Below are positions 46,200 to 59,800 of a stretch of 64,000 nucleotides of DNA, in pieces. The stretch is from Cardiocondyla obscurior. Its lineage: Eukaryota; Arthropoda; Insecta; Hymenoptera; Formicidae. Numbering within the stretch: position 1 is the stretch's first letter; the number at the start of each line of letters is the position of its first letter. Below the pieces are notes generated by a model that saw only the letters and a list, made by a program, of their open reading frames with translations, had not been told where the DNA came from and ran no database searches. The stretch is from the NCBI RefSeq assembly GCF_019399895.1, contig NC_091882.1:4898001-4962000 (forward strand). Direction: 5' to 3'. Position numbers and translations under genes: made by a program.

Positions 46200-49100
46200 T
46201 TTTTTCGGTAATATCTCCGCCCTTAGAGAAAGTAAGACGCTGAAAATGGTAACGTGGGCATCTGCTGACGTCACCGCACGACGTCACGTGGTCAGATTTT
46301 CAAAAATTATTGTTTCGTTTTTCGTCAATTTCTCTGTTTCCGGAAAAGGTAGGACGCTGAAAATAGTCACGTGGGCATCTGCTGACGTCACCGCACGACG
46401 TCACGTGGCCAGATTTTCAAAAATTATTGTTTCGTTTTTCGTCAATTTCTCTGTTTCCGGAAAAGGTAGGACATGAAAATAATTCACGTAGGCATCTGCT
46501 GACGTCTACTGAATTTGTTGCCAGATTTACAAAAACTTTTTTTTCGTTTTATGTCAATATCTCTGCTTCTGGTGAAGGTAAAACGCTGAAAATAGTCACG
46601 TGGGCATCAGCTTACGTCACCGCACGATGATTCTTTGCCAGATTTTGAAATATTATTTTTTTGTTTTTCGTCAATATCTCCGCCTCTGGAGAAGTTAGGA
46701 CGCTGAAAATAGTCACGTGGGCATCTGCTGACGTCACCACACGACGTTACGTGGTCAAATTTTCAAAATTTTTTTCGTTTTTCGTCAATATTTCCGCATC
46801 TGGAAAATTTAGTGAAAATAGTCGGCCGGGCATTTGCTGTCACCACACGACGTCACGTGGTCAGATTTTCAAAATTTTTTTTTGTTTCGTCAATTCTCCG
46901 TTTTTGAAGAAAGTAGAACGCTGAAAATAATCACGTGGTATCTGCGAACGTCACCCGACGTCACGTGGTCAGATTTTCAAAAATTTTTTTTTTTTATTTT
47001 TCGTTAATATTTCTGTTTCTGGAGAGAATAAAACGCTGAAAATAGTCACGTGGGCATCTGCTGATGTCACCGCACGACGTCACGTGGTCAGATATTCAAA
47101 AATTTTTTTTTCGTTTTTTGTTAATATTTTCGTTTTTGGAAGAAGTAAAACGCTGAAAATGATCACGTGGACATCCTTTGACGTCTGCACGACGTCAGTC
47201 AGATTTAATAAAATTTTTTGTTTTTCGGTAATATTTCCGCTTCTGGAAGAGGTAAGACGCTGAAAATGGTCACGTGGGCATCTGCTGACGTCACCGCACG
47301 ACGTCACGTGGTCAGATTTTCAAAAATTTTTTTTTTGTTTTCGTCAATTTCTCAGTTTTTGTAGAAGTTAGAACGCTGAAAATGGTCACGTGAACATCAG
47401 CTGACGTCACCGCACGACGTCACGTAGTCAGATTTAATAAAATTTTTTCTTTTTTTTTCGGTAATATCTCCGCTCCTGGAGGAGATAAGACGCTGAAAAT
47501 GGTCACGTGTGCATCTGCTGACGTCACCGCACGACGTCACGTAGTTAAATTTTCAAAAATTTTTTTTTTGTTTTTTGTTAATATTTTCGTTTCTGGAGAG
47601 AGTAGAACGCTAAAAATGGTCACGTGGGCATTTGCTGACGTCACCGCACGACGTCACGTGGTCAGATTTTCAAAATTTTTGTTTTTGTCAATTTCTCGAG
47701 TTTTGGAGAAAAGTAGAACGCTGAAAATGGTCGTGAACATTTGCAGACGTTACCGCACGACGTCACGTGGTCAAATTAAAAAAAATTTATTTTTCGTTTT
47801 TTGTCAATATCTCCGCCCTTGGAAAAAATAGAACGTTGAAAAGGGTCGCGTGTGCATCTGCTGACGTCACCGCATGACGTTACGTGGTTAGATTAAAAAA
47901 AATTTTTCTTTTGTTTTTCGTCAATATCTCCGTATCTGGAGAAGTTAGGACGCTGAAAATAGTCACGTGGGCATTGTTGACATTACGACGTCACGTGGTC
48001 AGATTTTCAAAAATTTTTGTTTTCGTCAATTTCTCAGTTTTTGGAGAAAGTAGAACGCTGAAAATGGTCACGTGAACATCTGCAGACGTTACCGCACGAC
48101 GTCACGTAATCAGATTTTCAAAAATTTTTTTTTGTTTTTTCGTCAATATCTTCGTTTTTGGAAGAAGAAAAACGCTGAAAATGATCACGTGAGCATCTGC
48201 TGACGTCACCACTACGACGTCACGTGGTCAGATTTTCAAAAATTTTTTTGTTTTCGTCAATTTCTCCGTTTGAAGAAAGTGAGCATGAAAAATATCCACG
48301 TGGTATCTGCAGACGTCTGCCGCTGACGTCACGTGGTCAGATTTTCAAAAATTTTTTATTTTCGTTAATATTTCTGTTTGGAAGACAAAACGCTGAAAAT
48401 AGTCGTGGGCATCTGCTGATGTCACCGCACGACGTCACGTGGTCAGATATTCAAAAATTTTTTTCGTTTTTTGTTAATATTTTTCGTTTTTGGAAGAAGT
48501 AAAACGCTGAAATGATCACGTGGACATCTGCTGACGTCACCGCACGACGTCAGGTAGTCAGATTCAATAAATTTTTTTGTTTTTCGGTAATATTTCCGGA
48601 AGGTAAGACGCTGAAAATAGTCCGCGTGGGCATCTGCTGGCGTCACCGCACGACGTCACGTGGTCAGATTTTCAAAAATTTTTTTTGTTTCGTCAATTTC
48701 TCAGTTTTTGTAGAAGTTAGAACGCTGAAAATGGTCACGTGAACATCAGCTGACGTCACCGCACGACGTCTGGTCAGATTTAGTAAAATTTTTCTTTTTT
48801 TTTTCGTATATCTCCGCTCCTGGAGGGAGATAAGACGCTGAAAATGGTCGTGTGCATCTGCTGACGTCACCGCACGACGTCACATGGTTAAATTGTTTTT
48901 TTGTTTTTTTGTTAATATTTTTGTTTCTGGAGAGAGTAGAACGCTAAAAATGGTCACGTGGGCATTGCGTGACGTCACCACACGACGTCACGTGGTCAGA
49001 TTTTCAAAAATTTTTTTTTTGTTTTTGTCAATTTCTCAGTTTTTGGAGAAGAAGTAGAACGCTGAAAATGGTCACGTGAACATTTGCAGACGTTACCGCA

Positions 49101-52100
49101 CGACGTCACGTGGTCAAATTAAAAAAAATTTATTTTTCGTTTTTTGTCAATATCTCCGCCCTTGGAAAAAATAGAACGTTGAAAAGGGTCGCGTGTGCAT
49201 CTGCTGACGTCACCGCATGACGTTACGTGGTTAGATTAAAAAAAATTTTTCTTTTGTTTTTCGTCAATATCTCCGTATCTGGAGAAGTTAGGACGCTGAA
49301 AATAGTCACGTGGGCATTTGTTGACGTCACCGCACGACGTCACGTGGTCCGGAATTTTTCAAAAATTTTTTTGTTTTCGTCAATTTCTCAGTTTTTGGAG
49401 AAGAGTAGAACGCTGAAAATGGTCACGTGAACATCTGCAGGAACATTACCACGTCACGTGGTCAGATTTTCAAAAATTTTTTTGTTTTTCGTCAATATCT
49501 TCGTTTTTGGAAGAAGAAAAACGCTGAAAATAATCACGTGAGCATCTGCTGACGTCACCGCACGACGTCACGTGGTCAGATTTTCAAAAATTTTTTTTTT
49601 GTTTTTCGTCAATATTTTAGTTTCTGGAGAGGGTGAAGCGTTGAAAATGGTTACGTGGGCATCTATTGACGTCACCGCACGACGTCACGTGGTCAAATTT
49701 TCAAAAATTTTTTTTTCGTTTTTTGTCAATATCTCCGCCCCTGGAAAAAATAGAACGTTGAAAAGAATCGCGTGTGCATCTGCTGACGTCACCGCATGAC
49801 GTTACGTGGTTAGATTAAAGAAAAATTTTTTTCCGTTTTTCGTCAATATCTCCGTATCTGGAGAAATTAGGACGCTGAAAATAGTCACGTGGGCATTTGC
49901 TTACGTCACCGCACGACGTCACATAGTCAGATTTAATAAAATTTTTTTTTGTTTTTCGGTAATATCTCCGTTCCTGGAGGAGGTAAGACGTTGAAAATGG
50001 TCACGTGGGCATCTGCTGACGTCAACGCACGACGTCACGTGGTCAAATTTTCAAATTTTTCGTTTCGTCAATATCTGTGTTTCTGGAGAGAGACAGAACG
50101 CTGAAAATGGTCACGTGAACATCCTTTGATGTCACCGCACACGACGTCCGCGGGTCAGATTTAATAAAATTTTTTTTTTTCGGTAATATCTCCGCCCTTA
50201 GAAGGTAAGACGCTGAAAATGGTAACGTGGGCATCTGCTGACGTCACCGCACGACGTCACGTGGCCAGATTTTCAAAAATTATTGTTTCGTTTTTCGTCA
50301 ATTTCTCTGTTTCCGGAAAAGGTAGGACGCTGAAAATAGTCACGTGGGCATCTGCTGACGTCTGCGACGTCACGTGGCGGGTTTTCAAAAATTATTGTTT
50401 CGTTTTTCGTCAATTTCTCTGTTTCCGGAAAAGGTAGGACGCTGAAAATAGTCACGTAGGCATCTGCTGACGTCACCGCACGAAGATTTGTTGCCAGATT
50501 TACAAAAACTTTTTTTTCGTTTTATGTCAATATCTCTGCTTCTGGTGAAGGTAAAACGCTGAAAATAGTCACGTGGGCATCAGCTTACGTCACCGCACGA
50601 TGATTCTTTGCCAGATTTTGAAATATTATTTTTTTGTTTTTCGTCAATATCTCCGCCTCTGGAGAAGTTAGGACGCTGAAAATAGTCACGTGGGCATCTG
50701 CTGACGTCACCACACGACGTTACGTGGTCAAATTTTCAAAAATTTTTTCGTTTTTCGTCAATATTTCCGCATCTGGAAAATTTAGGACGCTGAAAATAGT
50801 CACGTGGGCATTTGCTGACGTCACCGCACGACGTCACGTGGTCAGATTTTCAAAAATTTTTTTTTTGTTTTCGTCAATTTCTCCGTTTTTGAAGAAAGTA
50901 GAACGCTGAAAATAATCACGTGAACATCTGCAGACGTCACCGCACGACGTCACGTGGTCAGATTTTCAAAAATTTTTTTTTTTTATTTTTCGTTAATATT
51001 TCTGTTTCTGGAGAGAATAAAACGCTGAAAATAGTCACGTGGGCATCTGCTGATGTCACCGCACGACGTCACGTGGTCAGATATTCAAAAATTTTTTTCG
51101 TTTTTGTTAATATTTTCGTTTTTGGAAGAATAAAAGCGCTGAAAATGATCGTGGACATCTGCTGACGTCCACCGCGCGACGTCAGGTAATTCGGAATTTA
51201 ATAAAATTTTTTTGTTTTTCGGTAATATTTCCGCTTCTGGAAGAGGTAAGACGCTGAAAATGGTCACGTGGGCATCTGCTGACGTCACCGCACGACGTCA
51301 CGTGGTCAGATTTTCAAAAATTTTTTTTTTGTTTTCGTCAATTTCTCAGTTTTTGGAGAAGTTAGAACGCTGAAAATGGTCACGTGAACATCAGCTGACG
51401 TCACCGCACGACGTCACGTAGTCAGATTTAATAAAATTTTTTTTTTTTTTCGGTAATATCTCCGCTCCTGGAGGAGATAAGACGCTGAAAATGGTCACGT
51501 GTGCATCGCTGCGTGACGTCACCGCACGACGTCACGTGATTACTTTCAAAAATTTTTTTGTTTTTGTTAATATCTTCGTTTCTGGAGAGAGTAGAACGCT
51601 AAAAATGGTCACGTGGGCATTGCTGACGTCACCGCACGACGTCACGTGGTCCAGATTTTCAAAGATTTTTTTTTGTTTTTGTCAATTCTCCAGTTTTGGA
51701 GAAAGTAGAACGCTGAAAATGGTCACGTGAACATTTGCAGACGTTACCGCACGACGTCACGTGGTCAAATTAAAAAAAATTTATTTTTCGTTTTTTGTCA
51801 ATATCTCCGCCCTTGGAAAAAATAGAACGTTGAAAAGGGTCGCGTGTGCATCTGCTGACGTCACCGCATGACGTTACGTGGTTGGGTCTAAAAATTTTTC
51901 TTTTGTTTTTCGTCAATATCTCCGTATCGGTTAGGACCTGAAAATAGTCACGTGGGCATTTGTTGACGTCACCGCACGACGTCACGTGGTCAGATTTTCA
52001 AAAATTTTTTTTTTGTTTTCGTCAATTTCTCAGTTTTTGGAGAAAGTAGAACGCTGAAAATGGTCACGTGAACATCTGCAGACGTTACCGCACGACGTCA

Positions 52101-55100
52101 CGTAATCAGATTTTCAAAAATTTTTTTTTGTTTTTTCGTCAATATCTTCGTTTTTGGAAGAAGAAAAACGCTGAAAATGATCACGTGAGCATCTGCTGAC
52201 GTCACCGCACGACGTCACGTGGTCAGATTTTCAAAAATTTTTTTTTTGTTTTCGTCAATTTCTCCGTTTTTGAAGAAAGTAGAACGCTGAAAATAATCAC
52301 GTGAACATCTGCAGACGTCACCGCACGACGTCACGTGGTCAGATTTTCAAAAATTTTTTTTTTTTATTTTTCGTTAATATTTCTGTTTCTGGAGAATAAA
52401 ACGCTGAAAATAGTCACGTGACATCTGCTGATGTCACCCGCACGACGTACGTGGTCAGATATTCAAAATTTTTTCGTTTTTTGTTAATATTTTCGTTTTT
52501 GGAAGAAGTAAAACGCTGAAAATGATCACGTGGACATCTGCTGACGTCACCGCACGACGTCAGGTAGTCAGATTTAATAAAATTTTTTTTTGTTTTTCGG
52601 TAATATTTCCGCTTCTGGAAGAGGTAAGACGCTGAAAATGGTCACGTGGGCATCTGCTGACGTCACCGCACGACGTCACGTGGTCAGATTTTCAAAAATT
52701 TTTTTTTTGTTTTCGTCAATTTCTCAGTTTTTGTAGAAGTTAGAACGCTGAAAATGGTCACGTGAACATCAGCTGACGTCACCGCACGACGTCACGTAGT
52801 CAGATTTAATAATATTTTTTTTTTTTTCGGTAATATCTCCGCTCCTGGAGGAGATAAGACGCTGAAAATGGTCACGTGTGCATCTGCTGACGTCACCGCA
52901 CGACGTCACGTAGTTAAATTTTCAAAAATTTTTTTTTTGTTTTTTGTTAATATTTTGTTTCTGGAGAGAGTAGAACGCTAAAAATGGTCACGTGGGCATT
53001 TGCTGACGTCACCGCACGACGTCACGTGGTCAGATTTTCAAAAATTTTTTTTTTGTTTTTGTCAATTTCTCAGTTTTTGGAGAAAGTAGAACGCTGAAAA
53101 TGGTCACGTGAACATTTGCAGACGTTACCGCACGACGTCACGTGGTCAAATTAAAAAAAATTTATTTTTCGTTTTTTGTCAATATCTCCGCCCTTGGAAA
53201 AAATAGAACGTTGAAAAGGGTCGCGTGTGCATCTGCTGACGTCACCGCATGACGTTACGTGGTTAGATTAAAAAAAATTTTTCTTTTGTTTTTCGTCAAT
53301 ATCTCCGTATCTGGAGAAGTTAGGACGCTGAAAATAGTCACGTGGGCATTTGTTGACGTCACCGCACGACGTCACGTGGTCAGATTTTCAAAAATTTTTT
53401 TTTTGTTTTCGTCAATTTCTCAGTTTTTGGAGAAAGTAGAACGCTGAAAATGGTCACGTGAACATCTGCAGACGTTACCGCACGACGTCACGTGGTCAGA
53501 TTTTCAAAAATTTTTTTTTGTTTTTTCGTCAATATCTTCGTTTTTGGAAGAAGAAAAACGCTGAAAATAATCACGTGAGCATCTGCTGACGTCACCGCAC
53601 GACGTCACGTGGTCAGATTTTCAAAAAATTTTTTGTTTTCGTCAATATTTTAGTTTCTGGAGAGGGTGGAAGCGTGAAAATGGTTACGTGGGCATCTATT
53701 GACGTCACCGCACGACGTCGTGGTCAGAATTTTCAAAAATTTTTCGTTTTTGTCAATATCTCCGCCCCTGGAAAAAATAGAACGTTGAAAAGAATCGCGT
53801 GTGTGCATCTGCTGACGTCACCGCATGACGTTACGTGGTTAGATTAAAGAAAAATTTTTTTCCGTTTTTCGTCAATATCTCCGTATCTGGAGAAATTAGG
53901 ACGCTGAAAATAGTCACGTGGGCATTTGCTTACGTCACCGCACGACGTCACATAGTCAGATTTAATAAAATTTTTTTTTGTTTTTCGGTAATATCTCCGT
54001 TCCTGGAGGAGGTAAGACGTTGAAAATGGTCACGTGGGCATCTGCTGACGTCACCGCACGACGTCACGTGGTCAAATTTTCAAAAATTTTTTTTTTCGTT
54101 TTTCGTCAATATCTGTGTTTCTGGAGAGGGTAGAACGCTGAAAATGGTCACGTGAACATCAGCTGATGTCACCGCACGACGTCACATAGTCAGATTTAAT
54201 AAAATTTGTTTTTTTTTTTTCGGTAATATCTCCGCCATGAAAGGTAAGACTAAGAAAATATGCGTGGGCATCTGCTGACGTCACCGCACGACGTCACGTG
54301 GTTAGATTTTCAAAAATTATTGTTTCGTTTTTCGTCAATTTCTCTGTTTCCGGAAAAGGTAGGACGCTGAAAATAGTCACGTGGGCATTTGCTGACGTCA
54401 CCGCACGACGTCACGTTGCCTTATTTTTAAAAATATTTATTTGTTTTTTGTCAATATCTCTGCTTCTGGTGAAGGTAGAACGCTGAAAATAATCACGTAG
54501 GCATCTGCTGACGTCACCGCACGAAGATTTGTTGCCAGATTTACAAACTTTCTTTTCGTTTTGTCAATATCTCTACTTCTGAGTGAAGGGTAAAAACGTG
54601 AATAGTCTGGGCATCAGCTTACGTCACCGCACGATGATTCTTTGCCAGATTTTGAAAAATTATTTTTTTGTTTCTCGTCAATATCTCCGCCTCTGGAGAA
54701 GTTAGGACGCTGAAAATAGTCACGTGGGCATCTGCTGACGTCACCACACGACGTTACGTGGTCAAAGTTTCAAAAATTTTGTTTTCGTTTTTTGTCAATA
54801 TTTCCGCATCTGGAAAATTTAGGACGCTGAAAATAGTCACGTGGGCATTTGCTGACGTCACCGCACGACGTCACGTTGCCTAATTTTTAAAAATTTTTAT
54901 TTGTTCTTTGTCAATATCTCTGCTTTTGGTGAAGGTAGAACGCTGAAAATAATCACGTAGGCATCTGCTGACGTCACCGCACGAAGATTTGTTGCCAGAT
55001 TTACAAAAACTTTTTTTTCGTTTTTTGTCAATATCTCTGCTTCTGGTGAAAATAAAACGCTGAAAATAGTCACGTGGGCATCAGCTTACGTCACCGCACG

Positions 55101-56800
55101 ATGATTCTTTGCCAGATTTTGAAAAATTATTTTTTTGTTTTTCGTCAATATCTCCGCCTCTGGAGAAGTTAGGACGCTGAAAATAGTCACGTGGGCATCT
55201 GCTGACGTCACCACACGACGTTACGTGGTCAAATTTTCAAAATTTTTCGTTTTTCGTCAATATTTCCGCATCTGGAAAATTTAGGACGCTGAAAATAGTC
55301 ACGTGGGCATCTGCTGACGTCACCACACGACGTTACGTGGTCAAATTTTCAAAAATTTTTTTTTCGTTTTTCGTCAATATTTCCGCATCTGGAAAATTTA
55401 AAACGCTGAAAATAGTCACGTGAACATCAGCAGACGTCACCGCACGACGTCACGTGGTCAGATTTTCAAAAATTTTTTTTTTTTATTTTTCGTTAATATT
55501 TCTGTTTCTGGAGAGAATAAAACGCTGAAAATAGTCACGTGGGCATCTGCTGATGTCACCGCACGACGTCACGTGGTCAGATATTCAAAAATTTTTTTTT
55601 CGTTTTTCGTCAATATCTTCGTTTTTGGAAGAAGTAAAACGCTGAAAATGATCACGTGGACATCTGCTGACGTCACCGCACGACGTCAGGTAGTCAGATT
55701 TAATAAAATTTTTTTTTTGTTTTTCGGTAATATTTCCGCTTCTGGAAAAAGTAAGACGCTGAAAATGGTCACGTGGGCATCTGCTGACGTCACCGCACGA
55801 CGTCACGTGGTCAGATTTTCAAAAATTTTTTTTTTGTTTTCGTCAATTTCTCAGTTTTTGGAGAAGTTAGGACGCTGAAAATGGTCACGTGAACATTTGC
55901 AGACGTTACCGCACGACGTTACGTGGTCAAATTAAAAAAAATTTTTTTTTCGTTTTTTGTCAATATCTCCGCCCCTGGAAAAAATAGAACGTTGAAAATG
56001 GTCGCGTGTGCATCTGCTGACGTCACCGCATGACGTTACGTGGTTAGATTAAAAAAAATTTTTTTTCCGTTTTTCGTCAATATTTCCGTTTCTGGAGAAA
56101 TTAGGACGCTGAAAATAGTCACGTGGGCATCTGCTGACGTCACCGCACGACGTCACGTGGTCAGATTTTCAAAAATTTTTTTTTTTGTTTTTCGTCAATA
56201 TTTTAGTTTCTGGAGAGGGTGAAGCGCTGAAAATGGTTACGTGGGCATCTATTGACGTCACCGCACGACGTCACGTGGTCAAATTTTCAAAAATTTTTTT
56301 TTCGTTTTTTGTCAATATCTCCGCCCCTGGAAAAAATAGAACGTTGAAAAGAATCGCGTGTGCATCTGCTGACGTCACCGCACGACGTGTGGTCAGATTT
56401 TCAAAAATTTTTTTCCGTTTTTCGTCAATATCTCCGTATCTGGAGAAATTAGGACGCTGAAAATAGTCACGTGGGCATTTGCTGACGTCACCGCACGACG
56501 TCACATAGTCAGATTTAATAAAATTTTTTTTTGTTTTTCGGTAATATCTCCGTTCCTGGAGGAGGTAAGACGTTGAAAATGGTCACGTGGGCATCTGCTG
56601 ACGTCACCGCACGACGTCACGTGGTCAAATTTTCAAAAATTTTTTTTTTCGTTTTTCGTCAATATCTGTGTTTCTGGAGAGGGTAGAACGCTGAAAATGG
56701 TCACGTGAACATCAGCTGATGTCACCGCACGACGTCACATAGTCAGATTTAATAAATTTTTTTTTTTCGGTAATATCTCCGCCCTTAGAGAAGGTAAGAC
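46200..56800. repeat. Family B higher-order repeat, unit about 4.0 kb, about 2.5 copies
   Basis: Marked monomers recur in the same order at an offset near 4.0 kb. Examples: GGTAACGTGGGCATCT at about 46247 and 50219, with a degraded equivalent near 54260; the AAGATTTGTTGCCAGATTTACA monomer type near 46510, 50486 and 54525; the GATATTCAAAAA monomer type near 47090, 51080 and (in the next block) 55580. Smaller blocks of about 1.35 kb repeat inside (for example at 47755 and 49088, and at 51745 and 53120). Confidence 0.8.
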
Positions 56801-59800
56801 GCTGAAAATGGTCACGTGGGCATCTGCTGACGTCACCGCACGACGTCACGTGGTCAGATTTTCAAAAATTTCTTTTTCGTTTCTCGTCAATATCTTCGCT
56901 TTTGGAAAAGGTAGGACGCTAAAAATGATCACGTGAACATCTGCTGACGTCACCACACGACGTCACGTGTCAGATTTTCAAAAATTTATTTTTGTTTTTT
57001 GTCAATATCTTCGCCTCTGGAGGGTAGGACGCTAAAAATGGTCACGTGAAATCTGCTGACGTCACCGCACGACGTCACGTGGTCATATTTTAAAAAATTT
57101 TTTCGATTGTTGTCAATATCTTCGCCCCTGGATGGGGTAGGACGCTAAAAATGGTCACGTGGGCATCTGCTGACGTCACCGCACGACGTCACGTGGTCAG
57201 ATTTTCAAAAATTTTTTTTGTTTTCGTCAATATTTCCGATTTTGAATAAGGTAGGACGCTAAAAATGTTTCGTGAACATCTGCTGACGTCACCGCACGAC
57301 GTCACGTGGTCAAATTTAAAAAAATTTTTTTTTCGTTTTTCGTCAATATTTTCGCTCCTGGAGAAGGTAAAACGCTAAAAATCGTCACGTGGGCATCTGC
57401 TGACGTCACCGCACGACGTCACGTGGTCAGATTTTCAAAAATTTTTTTTTCGTTTTTCGTCAATATCTTCGCTTCTGGAAGGGGTAGGACGCAAAAATGG
57501 TCACGTGGGCATCTGCTGACGTCACCGCACGACGTCACGTGGTCAGATTTTCAAAAATTTCTATTTTGTTTCTCGTCAATATCTTCGCTTTTGTAAGGGG
57601 TAGGACGCTAAAAATGGTCACGTAGGCATTTGCTGACGTCACCGCACGACGTCACGTGTTCAGATTTTCAAAAATTTTTTTATTGTTTTTCGTCAATATC
57701 TTCGCCTCTGGAAAAGGTAGGACGCTAAAATGTCACGTAGGCATTTGCTGACGTCACCGCACGACGTAAAGTGGTCATATTTAAAAAATTTCTTTTTGTT
57801 TTTTGTCAATATCTTCGCTTCTGAAGAAGATAAACGCTAAAAATGGTCACGTGGGCATCTGCTGACGTCACCGCACGACGTCACATGGTCAGATTTTCAA
57901 AAATTTTTTTTTCGTTTTTCGTCAATATCTTCGCTTCTGGAAGGGGTAGGACGCTAAAAATGGTCACGTGGGCATCTGCTGACGTCACCGCACGACGTGT
58001 TCAGATTTTCAAAAATTTTTTTTTGTTTTTCGTCAATATCTTCGCCTCTGGAAGGGTAGGACGCTAAAAATGGTCACGTGGGCATCTGCTGACGTCACCG
58101 CACGACGTCACGTGGTCATATTTTCAAAAATTTCTTTTTTGGTTTTTGTCAATATCTTCGCTTCTGAAGAAGATAAAACGCTAAAAATGGTCACGTGGAC
58201 ATCTGCTGACGTCACCGCACGACGTCACGTGGTCAAATTTAAAAAAATTTTTTTTCGTTTTTCGTCAATATCTCCGCCCCTGGAGGGGGTAGGACGCTGA
58301 AAATTGTAACGGGAGCATCTGCTGACGTCACCGCACGACGTCACGTAATCAGATTTTCAAAAATTTCTTTTTTGTTTTTTGTCAATATCTTCGCCTCTGG
58401 AGGGAATAGGACGCTAAAAATAATCACGTAGGCATCTGCTGACGTCACCGCACGACGTAAAGTGGTCATATTTTCAAAAATTTGTTTTTCGATTTTCGTC
58501 AATATCTTTGCCTTTGGAAGGGGTAGGACGCTAAAAATGGTCACGTGAACATTTGCTGACGTCACCGCACGACGTCACGTAATCAGATTTTCAAAAATTT
58601 GTTTTTTGTTTATCGTCAATATCTTCGCCCCTGGAAGGGGTAGGACGCTAAAAATGGTCACGTGGGCATCTGCTGACGTCACCGCACGACGTCACGTGGT
58701 CAGATTTTCAGAAATTTTTTTTTTGTTTTTCGTCAACATTTCCGATCCTGAATAAGGTAGGACGTTAAAAATGATTACGTGAACATCTGCCTACGTCACC
58801 GCACGACGTCACGTGGTCAAATTTTCAAAAATTTCTTTTTTGTTTTTCGTCAATATTTTTGCCCCTGGAAAGGGTAAAACGCTAAAAATGGTCACGTAAA
58901 CATCTGCTGACGTCACCGCACGACGTCACGAGGTCAGATCTTCAAAATTTTATTTTGTTTTTCGTCAATATCTTCGCTTCTGGAAGGGGTAGGACGCAAA
59001 AAATGGTCACGTGGGCATCTGCTGACGTCACCGCACGACGTCACGTGGTCAGATTTTCAAAAATTTCTATTTTGTTTCTCGTCAATATCTTCGCTTGGAG
59101 GGTAGGACGCTAAAAATGGTCACGTAGGCATCTGCTGACGTCACCGCAGAACGTCACGTGGTCAGATTTTCAAAAATTTTTTTTTGTTTTTCGTCAATAT
59201 CTTCGCCCCTGGAAAAGGTAGGACGCTAAAAATAATCACGTAGGCATCTGCTGACGTCACCGCACGACGTCAAGCGGTCATATTTTCAAAATTTCTTTTT
59301 GTTTTGTCAATATCTTCGCTTCTGAAGAGATAGAACGCTAAAAATGGTCACGTGGGCATCTGCTGACGTCACCGCACGACGTCACATGGTCAGATTTTCA
59401 AAAGTTTCTTTTTTGTTTATCGTCAATATCTTCGCTTCTGGAAGGGTAGGACGCTAAAAATGGTCACGTGGGCATCTGCTGACGTCACCGCACGACGTCA
59501 CGTGGTCAGATTTTCAAAAATTTTTTTTGTTTTCGTCAATAACTTCGCCTCTGGAAGGGGTAGGACGCTAAAAATAATCACGTAGGCATCTGCTGACGTC
59601 ACCGCACGACGTCACGTGGTCAGATTTTCAAAAATTTCTTTTTCGTTTTTCGTCAATATCTTCGCTTCTGAAGAAGATAAAACGCTAAAAATGGTCACGT
59701 GGGCATCTGCTGACGTCACCGCACGACGTCACGTGGTCAGATTTTCAAAATTTTTTGTTTTCGTCAATATCTTCGCCCTGGAGGTAGGACGCTGAAAATG

